Assembly (NCBI GenBank): GCA_015680685.1
Contig: MNCI01016353.1
Location: 107,062 to 171,061 of the forward strand
Direction: 5' to 3'
DNA length: 64,000 bases
Source: Gnetum montanum
Taxonomy: Eukaryota > Streptophyta > Gnetopsida > Gnetales > Gnetaceae
Below the pieces are notes generated by a model. It ran no database searches. It was not told the DNA's origin and saw nothing but the letters and a program-made list of their open reading frames with translations. Positions 44,836 to 58,249 of this stretch are shown here, in pieces. The position numbers and the translations under genes are program-made. Each line of letters opens with the position of its first letter. The first letter of the stretch is position 1.

Positions 44836-45626
44836 CCTTTCTAGAGAAAAGGTCTCCCCAAAGATGTTTCCTCAAAGATGTCCCACTTGAAAAGGAGACA
44901 TCTCCCCAGAGTTGAAGCTAATTTCAAATAGACATCCCAATATCAAAGGAGGCATCTACACTAGCCGTAAAATAGTCGTTGCACTTATTTTGAGGTGTTT
45001 TTGAAAACTTCAATCCTATAAGAAGACATCATTTCTTGGGAAAAGAAAAAGTGAATGTATGTGAATGTGAATTATCTACATAAAGCTATCATTGTCTAAT
45101 CTTTTGTACTTGTGCACTTCACTGTGACATCATTTGTACTATTGTAATGTATCTCAAAGTACAAGGACTTGTAATTTAGTTGCATTCTTTCCTTATTTTG
45201 TTTCTTTTTCTTTGTTGCCCTATGGGGTTAATGTGCTTCTTTCGAGAAGGCATCATCATTGAGTTTATCAGGATCCTACGAGATTGAGTGTTTGTGCAAC
45301 ATCAAAACACTCCAGAGTGGTGCTTAATTTGTAAAGGTTGCAAGATCTTTTAAACCACTTGCTAACCTTATTAGGACCTTGTGGGGTTGAGTGTTTGTGC
45401 AATGTCAAAACACTCTAGTGTAGAGCTTAGTGCTTGTATAGGGTATGGTGCCCTTCAAACCACTTTTTAGAGAAACAAAGTCCAAAGGTATGTAAGGATC
45501 CTACCCTCTGAGTGTGGATGTACCCAAGTTAGAGAACCACGTAAAATTTGGTGTGTGTTTTTGTGGTAGATAATTTTCGATATGGGAAACTTATTCAATC
45601 CCCCTTCTAAGTTCTCAATCTTCAAG

Positions 45627-45642
45627 AGGCATCAGAGCCTGG
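45627..45642 (+). promoter_or_regulatory. Copia primer-binding site
   Basis: AGGCATCAGAGCCTGG resembles the initiator-Met tRNA site of copia elements (TGGTATCAGAGC), slightly decayed, 40 bases before gag. Confidence 0.6.
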
Positions 45643-45679
45643 TACTCTTGCACTCTACATCAACTTCCAAGAGTGAACA

Positions 45680-46080
45680 ATGGAGGGGACATCCTACACA
45701 AAGCCACCAATGTTTGATGGGTTTGACTTTGGATATTGGAAGGCAAGGATGGAAGGCTTCTTCAAGTCAATAGAGTTTGAAGTATGGGAATTCATCCTTG
45801 AAAGCTACACATTGCCCCTTAACACAAAAAAAATTTTGATTTGCGTCTGCCCCAACACTTAGATACATTTTGATTCCAAAGTTTTTTTGAGATTAGTGAA
45901 AATGAAATCCAAAAGTTGGATTATGAACCCAAATGATTCTCAACAATTCTTAAGACTTGAGACTATATCTTGTGATGATGTATTTAGGGGATTTTATGCT
46001 CAAATCCTTATGGAAAAACATCAAAATCATACTTAGTCTTGATTCAAAGTAAACCAAAAAATTTGGTATAAACTTAGCCC
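45680..46080 (+). pseudogene. Ty1/copia gag, N-terminal part
   Basis: From the ATG at 45680: MEGTSYTKPPMFDGFDFGYW, then KARMEGFFKSIEFEVWEFI. The PP(L/M)FDG...YWK.RM..F..S....VW pattern is the N-terminus of plant copia gag. The frame breaks after about 60 codons (stop after the NTKK segment). No pol follows; the element is cut off at about 46080. Confidence 0.75.
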
Positions 46081-46224
46081 CTCTTGATGGATGCTACTGA
46101 GGCATCAAAGGAGGGTCCATTAAGAAGAGAACATGATGGATAAGTATTATACATACAAGAAATAAGTGAGATAAAAGAAGTGGGAGAAGGAGAGAAAATT
46201 AAGACATTAGAGATACATTATTCA

Positions 46225-46700
46225 TGGGGATGGTGATATGCTGTAGAAAGGGAACATGGCTAAATCGTATACTAAAGATAGTCAAAAGGGTGTTATTTAT
46301 GATTTTCACATTTTATCCCACTCATGCTCTTAATACATCCTTGCTAAAATAGAACAAGTTTCTTAATTCTCACTAAATATGCTAATAAGAGAAAAGGGAA
46401 TGAGATAGAAAGAAAGATAGAGGGAAGAATACATAAGTGAGAGAGGAGAGATGAAAAATAGACTACAAGATTAAGACAACAATTAAACTAGGAAAAGAAA
46501 TGAGGGACATCACTTATACACTAGGATGACATGCTATGCCACAGAAGGAGGGCATGGCTAAATCCCACACTCTAATGATTATTGATGCTCTGTAAATTAA
46601 TTTTCTCCCTATCCCTCTCAAACTTAATACATCCTTACATGAAATTGAAAATAATAGAACATTCATTACTCACTAATGAGGTAAATCATTGGTAGATATC
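46225..46700 (+). repeat. Imperfect tandem duplication, about 290-bp spacing
   Basis: GATGGTGATATGCTGTAGAA...CATGGCTAAATC (from 46227) recurs as GATGACATGCTATGCCACAGAAGG...CATGGCTAAATCC (from 46523). Each is followed by a CTTAATACATCCTT word (46330 and 46623). A third weak copy may start near 46690. Confidence 0.55.
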
Positions 46701-46929
46701 TTTACCATATTATGTCATAGAAGAATGATAACAGAATGGAATGAGTATAGATTATGGAATATAGATGAAATTCAACAAAGAAGATAGAAAAATTCAGTAA
46801 AAAATAAAAAGAGAAAGAATGAGAGAGGAAGAATTTGATATGGAGAGGATTGAAAATAATGCAATAAAATGTAGATAACAGATAGAAAAAAAGTTGAAGC
46901 AAATTTGATTCTACTCAATTTTTTGACCT

Positions 46930-48190
46930 TAAATGTATTTTCATTTAAAGTATGCTATATTCACTAAAACCGAGTATTGATTTCCCATTTGCATTGATGA
47001 CAATAAAGGGTCCTTGCCAGTTCTGTAAGAATCTAGTCATCTTGGCATTAGAAAAATGCCTAAGAACAAGGTCACCTTCTTTGATTTCTCTAAGTCTGAC
47101 ATGCTTGTCGTGGCAATGGTAGATGAATTCTTGATAATTTGAATATTGATCATTGATTTCTTATGATTTTTCTCAAGTGTATCTAGCTTAACATAGTTCA
47201 TACTATCATTTTCTTTATCTATTATCCAACTATTTAGGCTTGTACAAAGGAAAGGCACATTAGCTCCATTAGCAACATAACTTCTACTCCATAGGTAAGC
47301 ATGAATGGGGTTCAGCCAATTACATTACAAAATATAGTACAATAGACCCAATGGGAATGGGATAAATGAATATGTTAATTTCATTAGAGTTTATCATCCA
47401 TGGTTTTGAGAAAATAGATGAGGAATTTATTAGTTAATTTGGCTTGCACACTGAATTATGGGTAATACAAAGATGAGAATAACTAGATGATTTGATATTG
47501 ATCATAGAATTTAGCTAGTTCTCTACACTTAAATTGAGGTCCATTATCAATTATAATGTAAATAGGAATACCAAAGTGAGTGATTGTATAATCCAAAATA
47601 AAATGACAAACATACTTAAAAGTTACAGCTTTTAAATGAAAAGCTTCAACTCACATAGTAAAATATACAGTAGCCATCAAAATGAATTGATGATTAGAAG
47701 AAGATGGGGGATTAATGGAACCTACAAGTTCTAGCCTATACTTTTGGAAGGGTCATAAAATTTATGAAGTCCTAAGCTCCTTAGATGACACATAAATAGG
47801 CAAAGTATGACATTAACATGTATAGCAAATTTTAATTATCATATGTGCATCCCTAAACATTGTGGGCCTTCAATATCCTTATGAGATAATATGAGCTATG
47901 AGAGACCATGAATCTAAACAACCATCACATGCATGAGAAGGAACCTGTTCTAAAACTTTTTGTGCTTCATTGCTACTTAGAAAATGTAGAAGAATACGTA
48001 ATGTAAAAATATAACATAGAATATAAGGATCAACAATATAAAATTATATAGCATGTCTACAATAAGCGTCCTTTTGAAAGTGAGATGAATTTTTAGGAGT
48101 TTCTCTAGTTTGCAAGTATTGTATGATATCATAGTATTGTTCATCTTCTTCTAAGTTAACTAGGCTAATTCATTATGTATCTATGAGAGT
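46930..48190 (-). pseudogene. Tat-type Ty3 integrase (decayed)
   Basis: Reading leftward: YTCQCH (zinc-finger remnant) near 47825, LELVGSINPPSSSNHQFILMATVYFT near 47700 with VEAFHLKAV, FGIPIYIIIDNGPQFKC near 47560 (the DNG of the DDE core), then LDTLEKN near 47185 and LREIKEGDLVLR near 47070, GPFIVINANG near 46990. This is the order of Tat/Ogre-like integrases. Many stops. Confidence 0.82.
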
Positions 48191-48199
48191 GACAGATGT

Positions 48200-48900
48200 A
48201 TCTTGGATTGAGTGAGATAAACAATCTTTAAGAAAATAAGGATCAGTAAGAAGAGAAAAAGTAGCTAGTGCATCAACAAGCATGTTTTTCAAGCAATGGA
48301 TATGCATGAATAGCCATCCATTAATCTAAAAAAAATTAATTTTTTTACCAAGTGTAGATATAGTTAAAGGTATTTAGCTTTGCAAGTATAACCATTATGT
48401 ATCTAGCATACAACTAATTAGAAGTCACCATAAATGAAAAGCCTTTTAAATCCAAGTTGGAGCACTAAGAGCAAACCTTAATTAAAACCTTCATATTCTA
48501 CCACTTTGTTAGTACATGGAAAAACAAATTTGTAAGTTTGGTAAATAGGATCCATACCTTGGTGTTGAAGTACATAAGTTGCACTAGAACCTAAACTATA
48601 TGAGCACCATCAAAGAATAAGTATGAATTGAAATCTTTAAGTGTTAATAATGAGGGTGAAGCTAAAAGAGGAATTATTTCATTCTTACTTATTTCATTAG
48701 GCAGAGGTTGGATGATGATAGTGGGAGGTTTTAAGAGTGAGACTGAAGTAAGTAGATCCATGATGGTTTATCCCTTGATTTAATGTTGGATAAGGTAGGA
48801 TAAATCAAATTCAATTAAAAGAGTTTTTCATTTTGCCATGCAATTGTTATCATAAGGATTGATAATGATAGATCATTAAATGTTGTCTTGACAAATGATA
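48200..48900 (-). pseudogene. Tat-type RNase H (decayed)
   Basis: Contains SLGSSATYVLQ near 48580, FVFPCTNKVVEYEGF near 48510, GLLLVLQLGFKRLFIYGDF near 48450 and LVVC. These match the RNase H pattern F..TNN.AEYEAL..GL..A..LG and GDS. One catalytic-type aspartate (FDG) and the E of VEYE are visible. Placed between RT and integrase as expected. Confidence 0.78.
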
Positions 48901-49299
48901 TGAATCTTCATCTCCTTATAGGTAGTATTGTTATTTTTTAAGGACAAAGATAAGACCTAAGGAACATTTTCACATATTTGTGTAACATATTTACAATTAA
49001 AGAAGGGATCAGAGATGTAGTAGATACAAAAATGAACATCATCTTTATAGCATTGGTAAAGCATGATTGCAATAGAGTGATTAGACTTAGAAAGATAGAG
49101 ATAAAAAGGAAGATCAAATTAAGAAGGATAAAGGATAGGAAGACTGGTAACAACATGCTTGATTGCATCAGAAGCCTTTTGACACTTTGAATCCAAATTG
49201 AAAGTTATAGATTTCTTAAGAAGGTGAGAAAGAGGATGAATTTGGTCAGTTAGATTTCATATAAAATGGCATAAAATACGCATGTCCTTAAGACACTTA

Positions 49300-50120
49300 G
49301 GTGGTGGAAGATTCATGATTGCTTTAAATTTATTAGGATCTACCATGATACCATTAGCTAAAACTAGAAATCCTAGCATCTTGCTTACTTCTATGCCAAA
49401 AATGCATTTTTTTATAGTTTAAGTAGAGGTTGTACTTGTTGCAACAAGCCAATACTATGTCTAAGTTAGTGAAATGATTGATTGCAATGATAGATTTGAC
49501 AATTAGATCATCCACATAATCATTGATAATTTTAAACATCATGTTCCTAAAGATGAATGTCATGACCCATTGGTATGTTGTTCTAGCATTTTTAAGTCCA
49601 AGATGCATTTTTTTATAACAAAAGGCTCCTAATGGGATCATGAAATTCATGAACCATTGATGTTTAGGATTGCTTTGAATTTGGTTGTAGCTTGTAAAAT
49701 CATCCATAAAACTAAGTAAACTATAACTTGTCATTGTGTCTATGAGTTAGTTGACATTAGGCAACAAAAAATCATATTTCATTGTTACCTTATTGTAATC
49801 ACAAAAATTGATGTATATCCTAAAAGCTCCATTTTTCTTATAAATAACCACCATGCTGTATACCCAATTAGAGTACTCTATGAGACATATAAATCTAGCA
49901 TTATAGAGTTTGATGATCTCATCTTTGATGGCTATGGCTTGGTCATGCTTAATTTTTTGGAAATTTTTCTTAACCAGCTTAGAATCTTCCTCAAGTATGA
50001 TGTTGTGTTGTACAAGGATATGAGCCAAACTAGGTGTGTCATCGTATCCCCATGTGAAGACCATAGAGCTTTTTCTAAGTATCTCAAGGATGGATTCCTT
50101 AATATCGTCAGGCAAGTTTA
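49300..50120 (-). pseudogene. Tat-type reverse transcriptase (decayed)
   Basis: From 50115 leftward: DDIKESILEILRKSSMVFTW, then ILEEDSKLVKKNFQKIKHD, IKLYNARFICLIEYSNWV, VVIYKKNGAFRIYINFCDYN (50115-49747). After a stop: SLLSFMDDFTSYNQI, IPLGAFCYKKMHLGLKNA, TYQWVMTFIF and IINDYVDDLIVKS (49734-49354). The YVDD box is the active site. The sequence pattern is that of Tat/Ogre Ty3 elements. Confidence 0.88.
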
Positions 50121-53100
50121 TCCCTAGTTGTAGGGTGTTTTCATCATTTTAATGATTTATTATAGTAAGCTCTATCAAGGGATCATCATTAAGATAGGTT
50201 TGTGATCCATAAGGGAAGGCTTAGTTTGAGGACTTAAGTCTTCCTTAGTGATATTGAGCATAGAGATGTAATGATCAAAGGAGTTGAGAGGTAAAAAATC
50301 AAATGAGCACATCACTATGTCATAATCATGATGTAAAAACATTTTGAATTCTTCCTTAGCCTATTTAACCATTTTTGAATAGTCAATTTTTCCAACATAC
50401 CTTACTCCAAATTATCATCATTCCATTCTAACCTTACTTCACCATCATGAATATTCCTTGGCATGATTCAACAACTACAAAATCAAGTGTTGAGAGATAA
50501 GCATTGGTGATGAACCTGTAGTAGTGTTTCACATTCTTTGTTGACATCTTTTAGGTCAATCCTCAAAGCATCAATAAAGAGGAGCTAATGAAATACCTCA
50601 AAGAAAATTCAATTGTAAATAGGGAAGCTTTGTGGTCAAATTTTGATTGTAATTTTGGTTAGATTCAAGAGTAAAATAAATGCCTTGATTTCTCTTCAAA
50701 TAATTCATCCTATAATCCTATTTCATCAAAATTCCAAAGTGTTCTTAACATGTAAGTATAATTCATAGCACAAAATCGTAAAAATTCTATGACTTACATC
50801 AAGCCAATGTAATTGAGTCTATATTGTAAAAAAGGCTATCAATTATGGCATGAAATGTCAAAAACGTTGCACTTGTTAGTCCTAGCGTAAATGTCAAAAA
50901 AATTGTAGTTCCTAGTTAGTGTGAATGGTCAAAAACCTTGTGTAAATACCTAGGAAACTTGTGAGAACCAAATCAATGTAGAAACAACAAATCATGACCT
51001 ATTTAAACAAGAATCGACATCATTTTTAGGGATCTTTTAGGCACATACAAGTTTTTTTGTCACATAGAGACTTTGAGACCCTTTTGGAGCTATCTCCCCC
51101 TAACACTGATCATTGATAGCACTGAGAACCTATTACAATTTATAGATCGAGCAAGCCAAATGTACTCAGGACATCTACGGGACACATAATGCCCACCAAC
51201 ATGCTAGAGTTCTAAGAGCACTTTCAGAAAGACTTCTGGAATATTTACAATTCTACACTTTGAAAGCCATAGAGGCTTCTAATTTGTATATTCTCATATT
51301 TTACTTTTCAAGATTAATATAAATTTTATAATTTTTGGTTGTATTTATTGTTATTTTGTTATATTATCTCTCAATTCTCTCATGGATCCAACATTGGATC
51401 TACTGTTTGCTCATTTTCTCATCCATATTTCACTTATTTTCATTCAATGATAGACTTTAAGTCCTTAGGTGATCAACAAGAGTGCCTAATGTACTTCAAA
51501 TCCTTTTCAAGGCCTGTGGATATTGAGGTAAAATTGCTTTATGCAAATCTATTCGATTTCTAATGTTGAATTTTTCTATCGTTACATCTACTAGTGTCAA
51601 TAATGTAGCATAGTTTTTGGTTTTCACATGATCAAACAATAATATGATACTGTCACTTTGGTTATTTTGTAGAAGCTTCTCATAATAAAAGAGTCTTGGA
51701 ACAAGAAGTGCATAAGCTACATTCTAGCCTTCTTCTGATCCCTAAAGGTTAGAAGGAAGGTATGTGCATAAAGGAGATAGATTTCTTACATGACTTAGTT
51801 TCATCAAAGGAAAATGAAGGGGATAGAGAAAGTTTGACTTTTTTTTTAACCTATTTAGTTTAAAAATCAATGAAATAAGCCAAGAAGAGCAAGAAAGCAA
51901 GGACATAGAAATGGATGAATTGTTAGAATTGAAGATTCTACTTCCACCTCCTCTAGATATCACTCCTTGACCTAGCAAATCAATTTTGAATGATTTAAAG
52001 AATTGCAAGTGGATAAATGAGGAGACATGTTTAAACCTCTTCACATCATATGATAAGTATATGTAACATCACATCAAAAGATTGTAAGTTAATTGTATAA
52101 ATGTAGAAAAAAGCTTAACTATTTTCTTCTCTTTACTTGAGATGAAAAGAAAATTTTAGGCTTGCATGAAAGACAAGCATCTAATGTTGGAGGGATTAGC
52201 AAAGGACACGAAGAAATTGATCTTCCCAAAAGAAGATAAGTAATTCAAAAATTATCATTGAAAAACAATGTTTATTATTAGTAATAGTGAATCTAATGTC
52301 TCTTGCTTATAATGCAAAAATAAAGGCTAAGTTAAATAAGGATCATGTAACTTTTTATGATTCAACGATAAATGTAGATGCAACAATAGAGAGTAGATAA
52401 AATAAGTGCAACTCTCAATTATATCAAAGATATGGAAGTATTGGTTATAGAACAAGCAACGTCATACTCCTAGACTCCTTAGAAAAAGCACACAAAAATC
52501 AAGAAGAACATGAATGACAAATAAGGATGATGTCTGACTAGGTAGAGCTACTAGAAGTAGAAATATGGGGCAACAACATGATCAAGTACAACCCTCCTCC
52601 CAATGCATCTTAAAGAGAAAGAAATAAAACCATGAAGTTACAAAGAGCCTTAATGAAGTGGAAGAGATTAGCTTTAGTGATGACTCTTTCTATGACAAAC
52701 CTAAGAAACTCTATGGCAACATGGGAGAGTTGGGGCAGAAAGTACCAAACAAATAACCAGAGGTATAAAAGGGAGTACTGCAAACTATTAAAGAAGAATA
52801 AGAGTTTGCTTGTATATAAATAAATAAGAAGTCTAATTCTTAAATAAACCAAATTCAAAGAGTTATTCTAGGATTTTGCCAATAGTGTGGTAGTTACCTC
52901 ACTAGAAGAATCGCAAATAGGCCCATAAGAGGAGCCTATAGAAGAGTGGGATGATGATGATATCACCCTGGAGGAATTAAAGGCTTACAAGGAAGAATGG
53001 GCTAGTATTCTATTAAGGATTCTAAGTTTTGCTTTTAACACATTATACATAGCAATTGTGAGCTTGCATGAGATAGGACAAAGAATATTAGCAAAATATT

Positions 53101-53940
53101 AAAAAAATGTAGGGTAAACATTAAAACTTTAGACAGTTATTTTATTTCATTTGAAAAAATAAAATAACAACCTATTTACTTTGATTTTATTTGTAGATCC
53201 TAGGAAAAGTAGCCAAAAACCAACAAAAGAGTCTACTCCTATGTAGATTGATGAAGAAAAAGAGGAAGAAACTACTAGAGAGAAATAAGGCTACTTTAAG
53301 TTTTTTGTATGCATTACTCATATTTGACATAGAGAAGATCCTTTGTAAAACATCAAGTGTGTTTGACATTCCAAAGAAATAAGATGTCGCATCAAATATT
53401 ATATCATGCACCAATTGTAAAAGATTGTTTATAAAAATAAAGATTATTTTAACATCATTTCATGTAAACCATCTTCATGTTATTTATAGTTATGAAATTG
53501 ACATAATGCGATGAAGTTAAGTAGTCTCTTATTATTTTAACATTGCCTAATAATAATAAGCAATTAACAAAAAATTATAATGAAACCTTAATGTTGAAGT
53601 TAAATGTGATTCCTAATAGATGTTAGTAGATGTCCACCACCTAGAAAGTGGTAAACCAATGTAAATGACATATGATGCAAACTATTATGATACATCATGA
53701 TTCAATTTCTAAAATCATTATGCATTATAATGATTATAGAAAATGACATAGATATTAACATCAATTCATCCACTAGTCATCATTTCCTAATGATAGTAAA
53801 TAATAAGAAAGAAATTAGAAGTATTCCTAATAAGTACTAATAGATGTCCACCACCTAAAAGAAGTGGCAAATAAAGAGTTTAGATATTTCAAATCTTAAA
53901 CATCTAATGTTATTATGCTTGTGATGAATTTTTAAGTAGT
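50121..53940. other. Spacer between Tat RT and protease; partly unexplained
   Basis: 50121-50700 looks like the minus-strand stretch before RT. 50700-53900 (about 3.2 kb) has no Tat motif. On the plus strand 51740-53000 holds acidic, coding-like text with stops: EEQESKDIEMDELLELKILLPPP, SLNEVEEISFSDDSF and EEWDDDDITLEELKAYKEE. It may be another inserted element; not identified. Confidence 0.45.
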
Positions 53941-53949
53941 TGCATGAAA

Positions 53950-54840
53950 AAGACAAGAGAAATTATTCTTTTTAGATGAGGATATATGATATTCTCCAAA
54001 GCCTAAATCAACAAACTTGACATCAAAAATAGACTCATCATTTAAGTCTATCAAATCTGTAGTAATAGCAAAATGTTTAAGACAAATAGGGATTATAGGC
54101 TTGCATATATGTTTAAGATTGATATTAGCTAGTTCATCACTAAGCTAATAAGGTTGAGATTCTTGATCATGAAAAGAAACACTTGGAATCTATTTATGAG
54201 TTGAGATAACTATCTCATAGTTATGAACACGAATGCGTATCTCTTGATGTATAGGAGAAGATAAAACTGAGTGTTAAGCTAGCCAAGGATGTCTTAGTAT
54301 TCTATTGACATCAAGACACTCTCATATAACCATGAAAAGAGCTTTAGACTATACAAAATCACCTACTATGAATGGTAACCAAATGGAACCTATGACTTAT
54401 ACTTGCATACCATTAAAGGAAATAAGGTTAGTATAGGCTTTATTGAAAGCTACTTGATCATGGAGACTAAAATACTTGATAATAGCCCATGTGATCACAT
54501 TAGACCTAACAACATTATCAACATGTATCAATGGAACTGAAGCTTAAGGTGATACCTTGATGATGATATAGAGCAGAAATTGATAGATATTCCTCATCTT
54601 TAAATAAGTCTTGATGTTCTTACCATGGAAGTTCAAATTGTTTGATGCATGATAAGGAACTTGAAGGAAGGAAGATATAACCTTAATTTGAGTAAGAATA
54701 TCACTTGGGATCATAATCCTCTTATGAACATCATATAATGTAGCATGATGTTCTTTAGAGATTTATACAATATTATATAAGGATAAATTAGTATATTTAA
54801 AGTAGATAATTATGGTCATTTGTTATAACACCTTATTATT
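53950..54840 (-). pseudogene. Tat-type protease region (decayed)
   Basis: Reading leftward: SVPLIHVDNVVRSNVITW near 54510 (aligns with the protease LIDNGSALN box, active-site D region changed), FNGMQVQVIGSIWLPF near 54400, FMVIWECLDVNRILRHPWL near 54300 (aligns with the LLGRPW box) and later IPSVSFHD. The order is that of Tat/Ogre protease. Non-functional. Confidence 0.65.
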
Positions 54841-57420
54841 CACAGGCTAAGACGCTTGTAGGGTAGGTACCATTGTAACTGGCTATATAAGATTTAATGA
54901 AGATGGAAGGTTGCTTGAAGAAGTAGTGTCTTATTGTTGTTGGAAAGAAGCCTCTTTGATGTTTTAGAAGCTTTCTTTTGTGCATTAGTAGTCTTCTCCC
55001 TTTGCTTGCTTGATTGTGACTCATTGGTCTACTAGCTGTGGGTAATGATTCTTACCTGAGATGATGGAAAAGGATGAGTGGATGTTTGAGATGTAGTAGA
55101 TGAAGAGGTATTTTGGGGTTCAATATGATATGGATCAAGATGAGAATATAAATGATAGATAAATTAAGTAATGAAAGTGAAATGATAGGAATTGGTAGCA
55201 TAAAAGTAATAAGGAGGTGGAGAAGAGTGATTTGACTGTGATGGTGTGGTAACATAGTTAGACCAAAAAATTACATAAGGCTTCTAAGATCATGATGATG
55301 ACTATTAAAGATGCTTGTAAAAAGAGCAATGAATGATATAAGGCTTCCTAGGTGGGGAGTTATAAGCTTTGTACTCAAGCTTGAAATTTAAAATGGTGCC
55401 TCTAGCTTCCAAGTGATTATGAAACACTTCTAATAGTTGATTATTTGAATGCATAGTGAATGTATTACTTTTCATTACTATCTTGCGCTTATCTATAAGA
55501 TCCTAGATGTCATCTTTTAAATTCCCGTAGTTATTTGTATCATGACCATCAATCTTATGATAATGGTAGTATTTGTGATAGCCATACCACTTTGACATCT
55601 TAGGGTTACTTTCTTATCTTTGAGGAGGATCCATAGCTATAAGAGCTAAATATGATAATCATATGCTCTTACTTGACCAGAGACTTACTTTCTCTTAAGG
55701 TGGCCATCCCTAAGAATATTATTTAGAAGAAAAGAGTACCTCATGGGTATCTTGGTCTACTAATCTCTACTTCTTTAAGGTCTACGCTATCAAGTGGAAG
55801 ATGAAGTAGCTAAGGAAGCATTTTTTTGTTCCTAAGAAAAAGAAGAAACACCTTGAGAGGTTGGTTATCCCTTCTCTTATTCTGTGGCCTTGTTAGCCTT
55901 ATTATATATTGAAAGAAACTCCTCATCTCCACATTCAATAGTAGCTCCCTCAATATGTCTAATAGCCAAGAAAGAATCATTCAAAAAATAAGGCTTAGAA
56001 TAAGCCATTGTCTTTTGAATGTAGTCAATTAGCATAGCTTCAAAGATGTCTTATATATGACATTCCTTTAAATGATATGGTAGTTTAGTTGATGCTATTA
56101 TCCATCAAGAAATAAATTTGTCAGTGGACTCTTTTAGAGCTTACTTAATGGTAATAAAAGACATGACACTTATGCTTTGAGGTAAATTAAACTTGAAGTG
56201 TTTAATGAAGGTTGTAAGAAATTGCTATAAAAAGGTAATAAACCCATATGCTAAGAACCTATACCATTCTAAAGTGATTCCAAAAAGAGAGTTGGAGAAG
56301 CATCTCAACAGAATGTGAGGGTAATGGGCCAAAAGCATGCAATCATTTTTGAATATAACCACATGATTCATGGGATCCCTAATTTTGCCATTGTACTTTG
56401 TAAAAAAATGGTTAAAAAAATCCCATAGATGGGACTAGCAAGGAAATGGCAAAGCTTATAGGATTACTTAAGACTTGATCTATGGAAATAAGAGGATTTC
56501 TTTATATATTCAATGCCTTTGCTACTTTGTATTTAGTGTTTTAAAGATGAAGCATCATATCAATGAGCAATGCTAACAACTACAAATCCTAGAGAATAGA
56601 GAATAGATTGGACTATGGTAGCAAGCAATCATGTTAAGGAAGAATGCATATATAGAATGTATCCAAAGGTTGTAGGAGTGTTTATACCCATTGAGATTAA
56701 GTTGGATGAGTATATAGGAAAAGAGGATATAGTAGTAGGTTGGGGAATGCTAAATAGTGGTGGAGTATTAGAAGCATGAAGTGGAATGAATTAAAAAAAG
56801 GGTATGGTAGGTTGTGGATACGAAATAAAGTATGTAGAACCAAAAGGTGGACTAGAGGATTGGAAAGTAGAATGATAATTACTAACATCATTGGAAGGGA
56901 ACAAACATTAAGGAGAGAAAGAGCTTGTAGAAAGGCTAAGTGGTTTTGTGGTAAGGAAAACAAATCCTAATGAAAAACTCTGAGTAGTTGTGCTGCTGAT
57001 GTTGTTGATATGATGTGATATAAAATTTCTTTTGCTAAGCTCCCCTATTGATTATTCATAATCTTCATCTATCAAATGAATATCTAATTTAAAGGCTATA
57101 ATTCTTCTAAAAGTGATATAAGAACCAAGAGGTTGATCCAAAATGTTTCTCATTCTAGCCTTCTCAATTTGCAAATATATTCTTTCTTGCATCTTTTCAT
57201 GTTTCATGATGAACTCTACAATTTCCATGGCTTCCTTATTATCTAGTTTAATTGGATAATCTAGATTAGGAAGAAATAATGATAGATCATTAGCTTGCTC
57301 ATACTCTCCATGAGCTTGAACATATTTGATATAAGCAAGTAGCCTAGCTTTCGTTTGGTACATGGTATCTTGTAATCTCTTACGCTTAATCCTTTTGAAA
57401 AAGTCCTAATTTCTTCTCAA
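54841..57420 (-). pseudogene. Tat-type gag region (decayed)
   Basis: YFHYHKIDGHDTNNYGNLKDDI*DLID near 55570 to 55490 matches the YC.YH...GH.T..C..LK..I.DLI knuckle region of Tat gag. SYANLHSKDN near 56000 and the MYQTKARLLAYIKYVQAHGEYEQ stretch (57052-57363) lie further right. Proline/tyrosine-rich text (55.0-55.25 kb) lies between knuckle and protease. LTRs of this element were not found. Confidence 0.6.
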
Positions 57421-58249
57421 GTCAATAAGCTACTAAATATTAGAGAAATCTAAATCAAAAAATGATGTCATAGTTATGATTGTATTGCAAAAGTGAATGT
57501 GACTTCATAGGGTTGTTACTAGAGCTTCAGCTTTCCCTGCAAAGAGGTTCGTGCTTGAAATAGAAGGTGAGAATTCTATCTAAATGAAATGTAAAAGTTA
57601 TAGAGAATTGATGCGACATCAATGTTTCAATGCAACACATCATTAACACTTAGAGAAAAGGTGTAGAAAGGTAGGTAGAGGGGAAACTCTAGAAATGACG
57701 TTAATTTCATGGAGGCCATTCTTTTATCACTAGAAAGATGTTATAGTAAAAATAGTTGTAATATGAGATTTGTTACAACCTACTGTTACAATGAAGATTG
57801 TCATAATATGACATCCACACTTTCCAAGTAGCATAATGCCATCATTGAATCCAACCCACTTGACCTGAGAGCCTTGGTTCAACATTCCAAAGGTTTGAGA
57901 GAATTTGTTAAGCATTAGAAGATTAGAAACAATTACTATGTAATCAAAAACGATGGAAATTATGTTTAAGATCACTACCATTAATCTGAATTGACATGGT
58001 GATGGGAAAATGATATGATAGAGTTGACTGTTGATGAATAAGTGTAGCAGAAGTAGTCTATCAAAAAGAAAAAGTGAAAAAATAAAACTTGTTCAACTAG
58101 CTGTAAATGTGAACTTGTCCAAAACAAACATTACTCTAGGTATATCTATGAAGAAGATCACTTTTAAAAGCATCAACCACATCTATGACATAAGAATTTT
58201 CCTTAAAATATACTCAATTTTTGGTAATAAAAATGGTACACCTCTTAGC

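Larger units (their letters stand above)
43860..45626 (+). repeat. Ty1/copia 5' LTR (interrupted; left end uncertain)
   Basis: Sequence upstream of a copia primer site and gag. It contains many AGACATCTCCC-like and AAGATGTCTCC words, a TATA-like CCTATAAGAAG near 45018, and two related blocks GAGTGTTTGTGCAACATCAAAACACTC and GAGTGTTTGTGCAATGTCAAAACACTC-type (45287 and 45388). The solo LTR at 44096-44835 is inserted in it. The left end could not be fixed. Confidence 0.5.
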
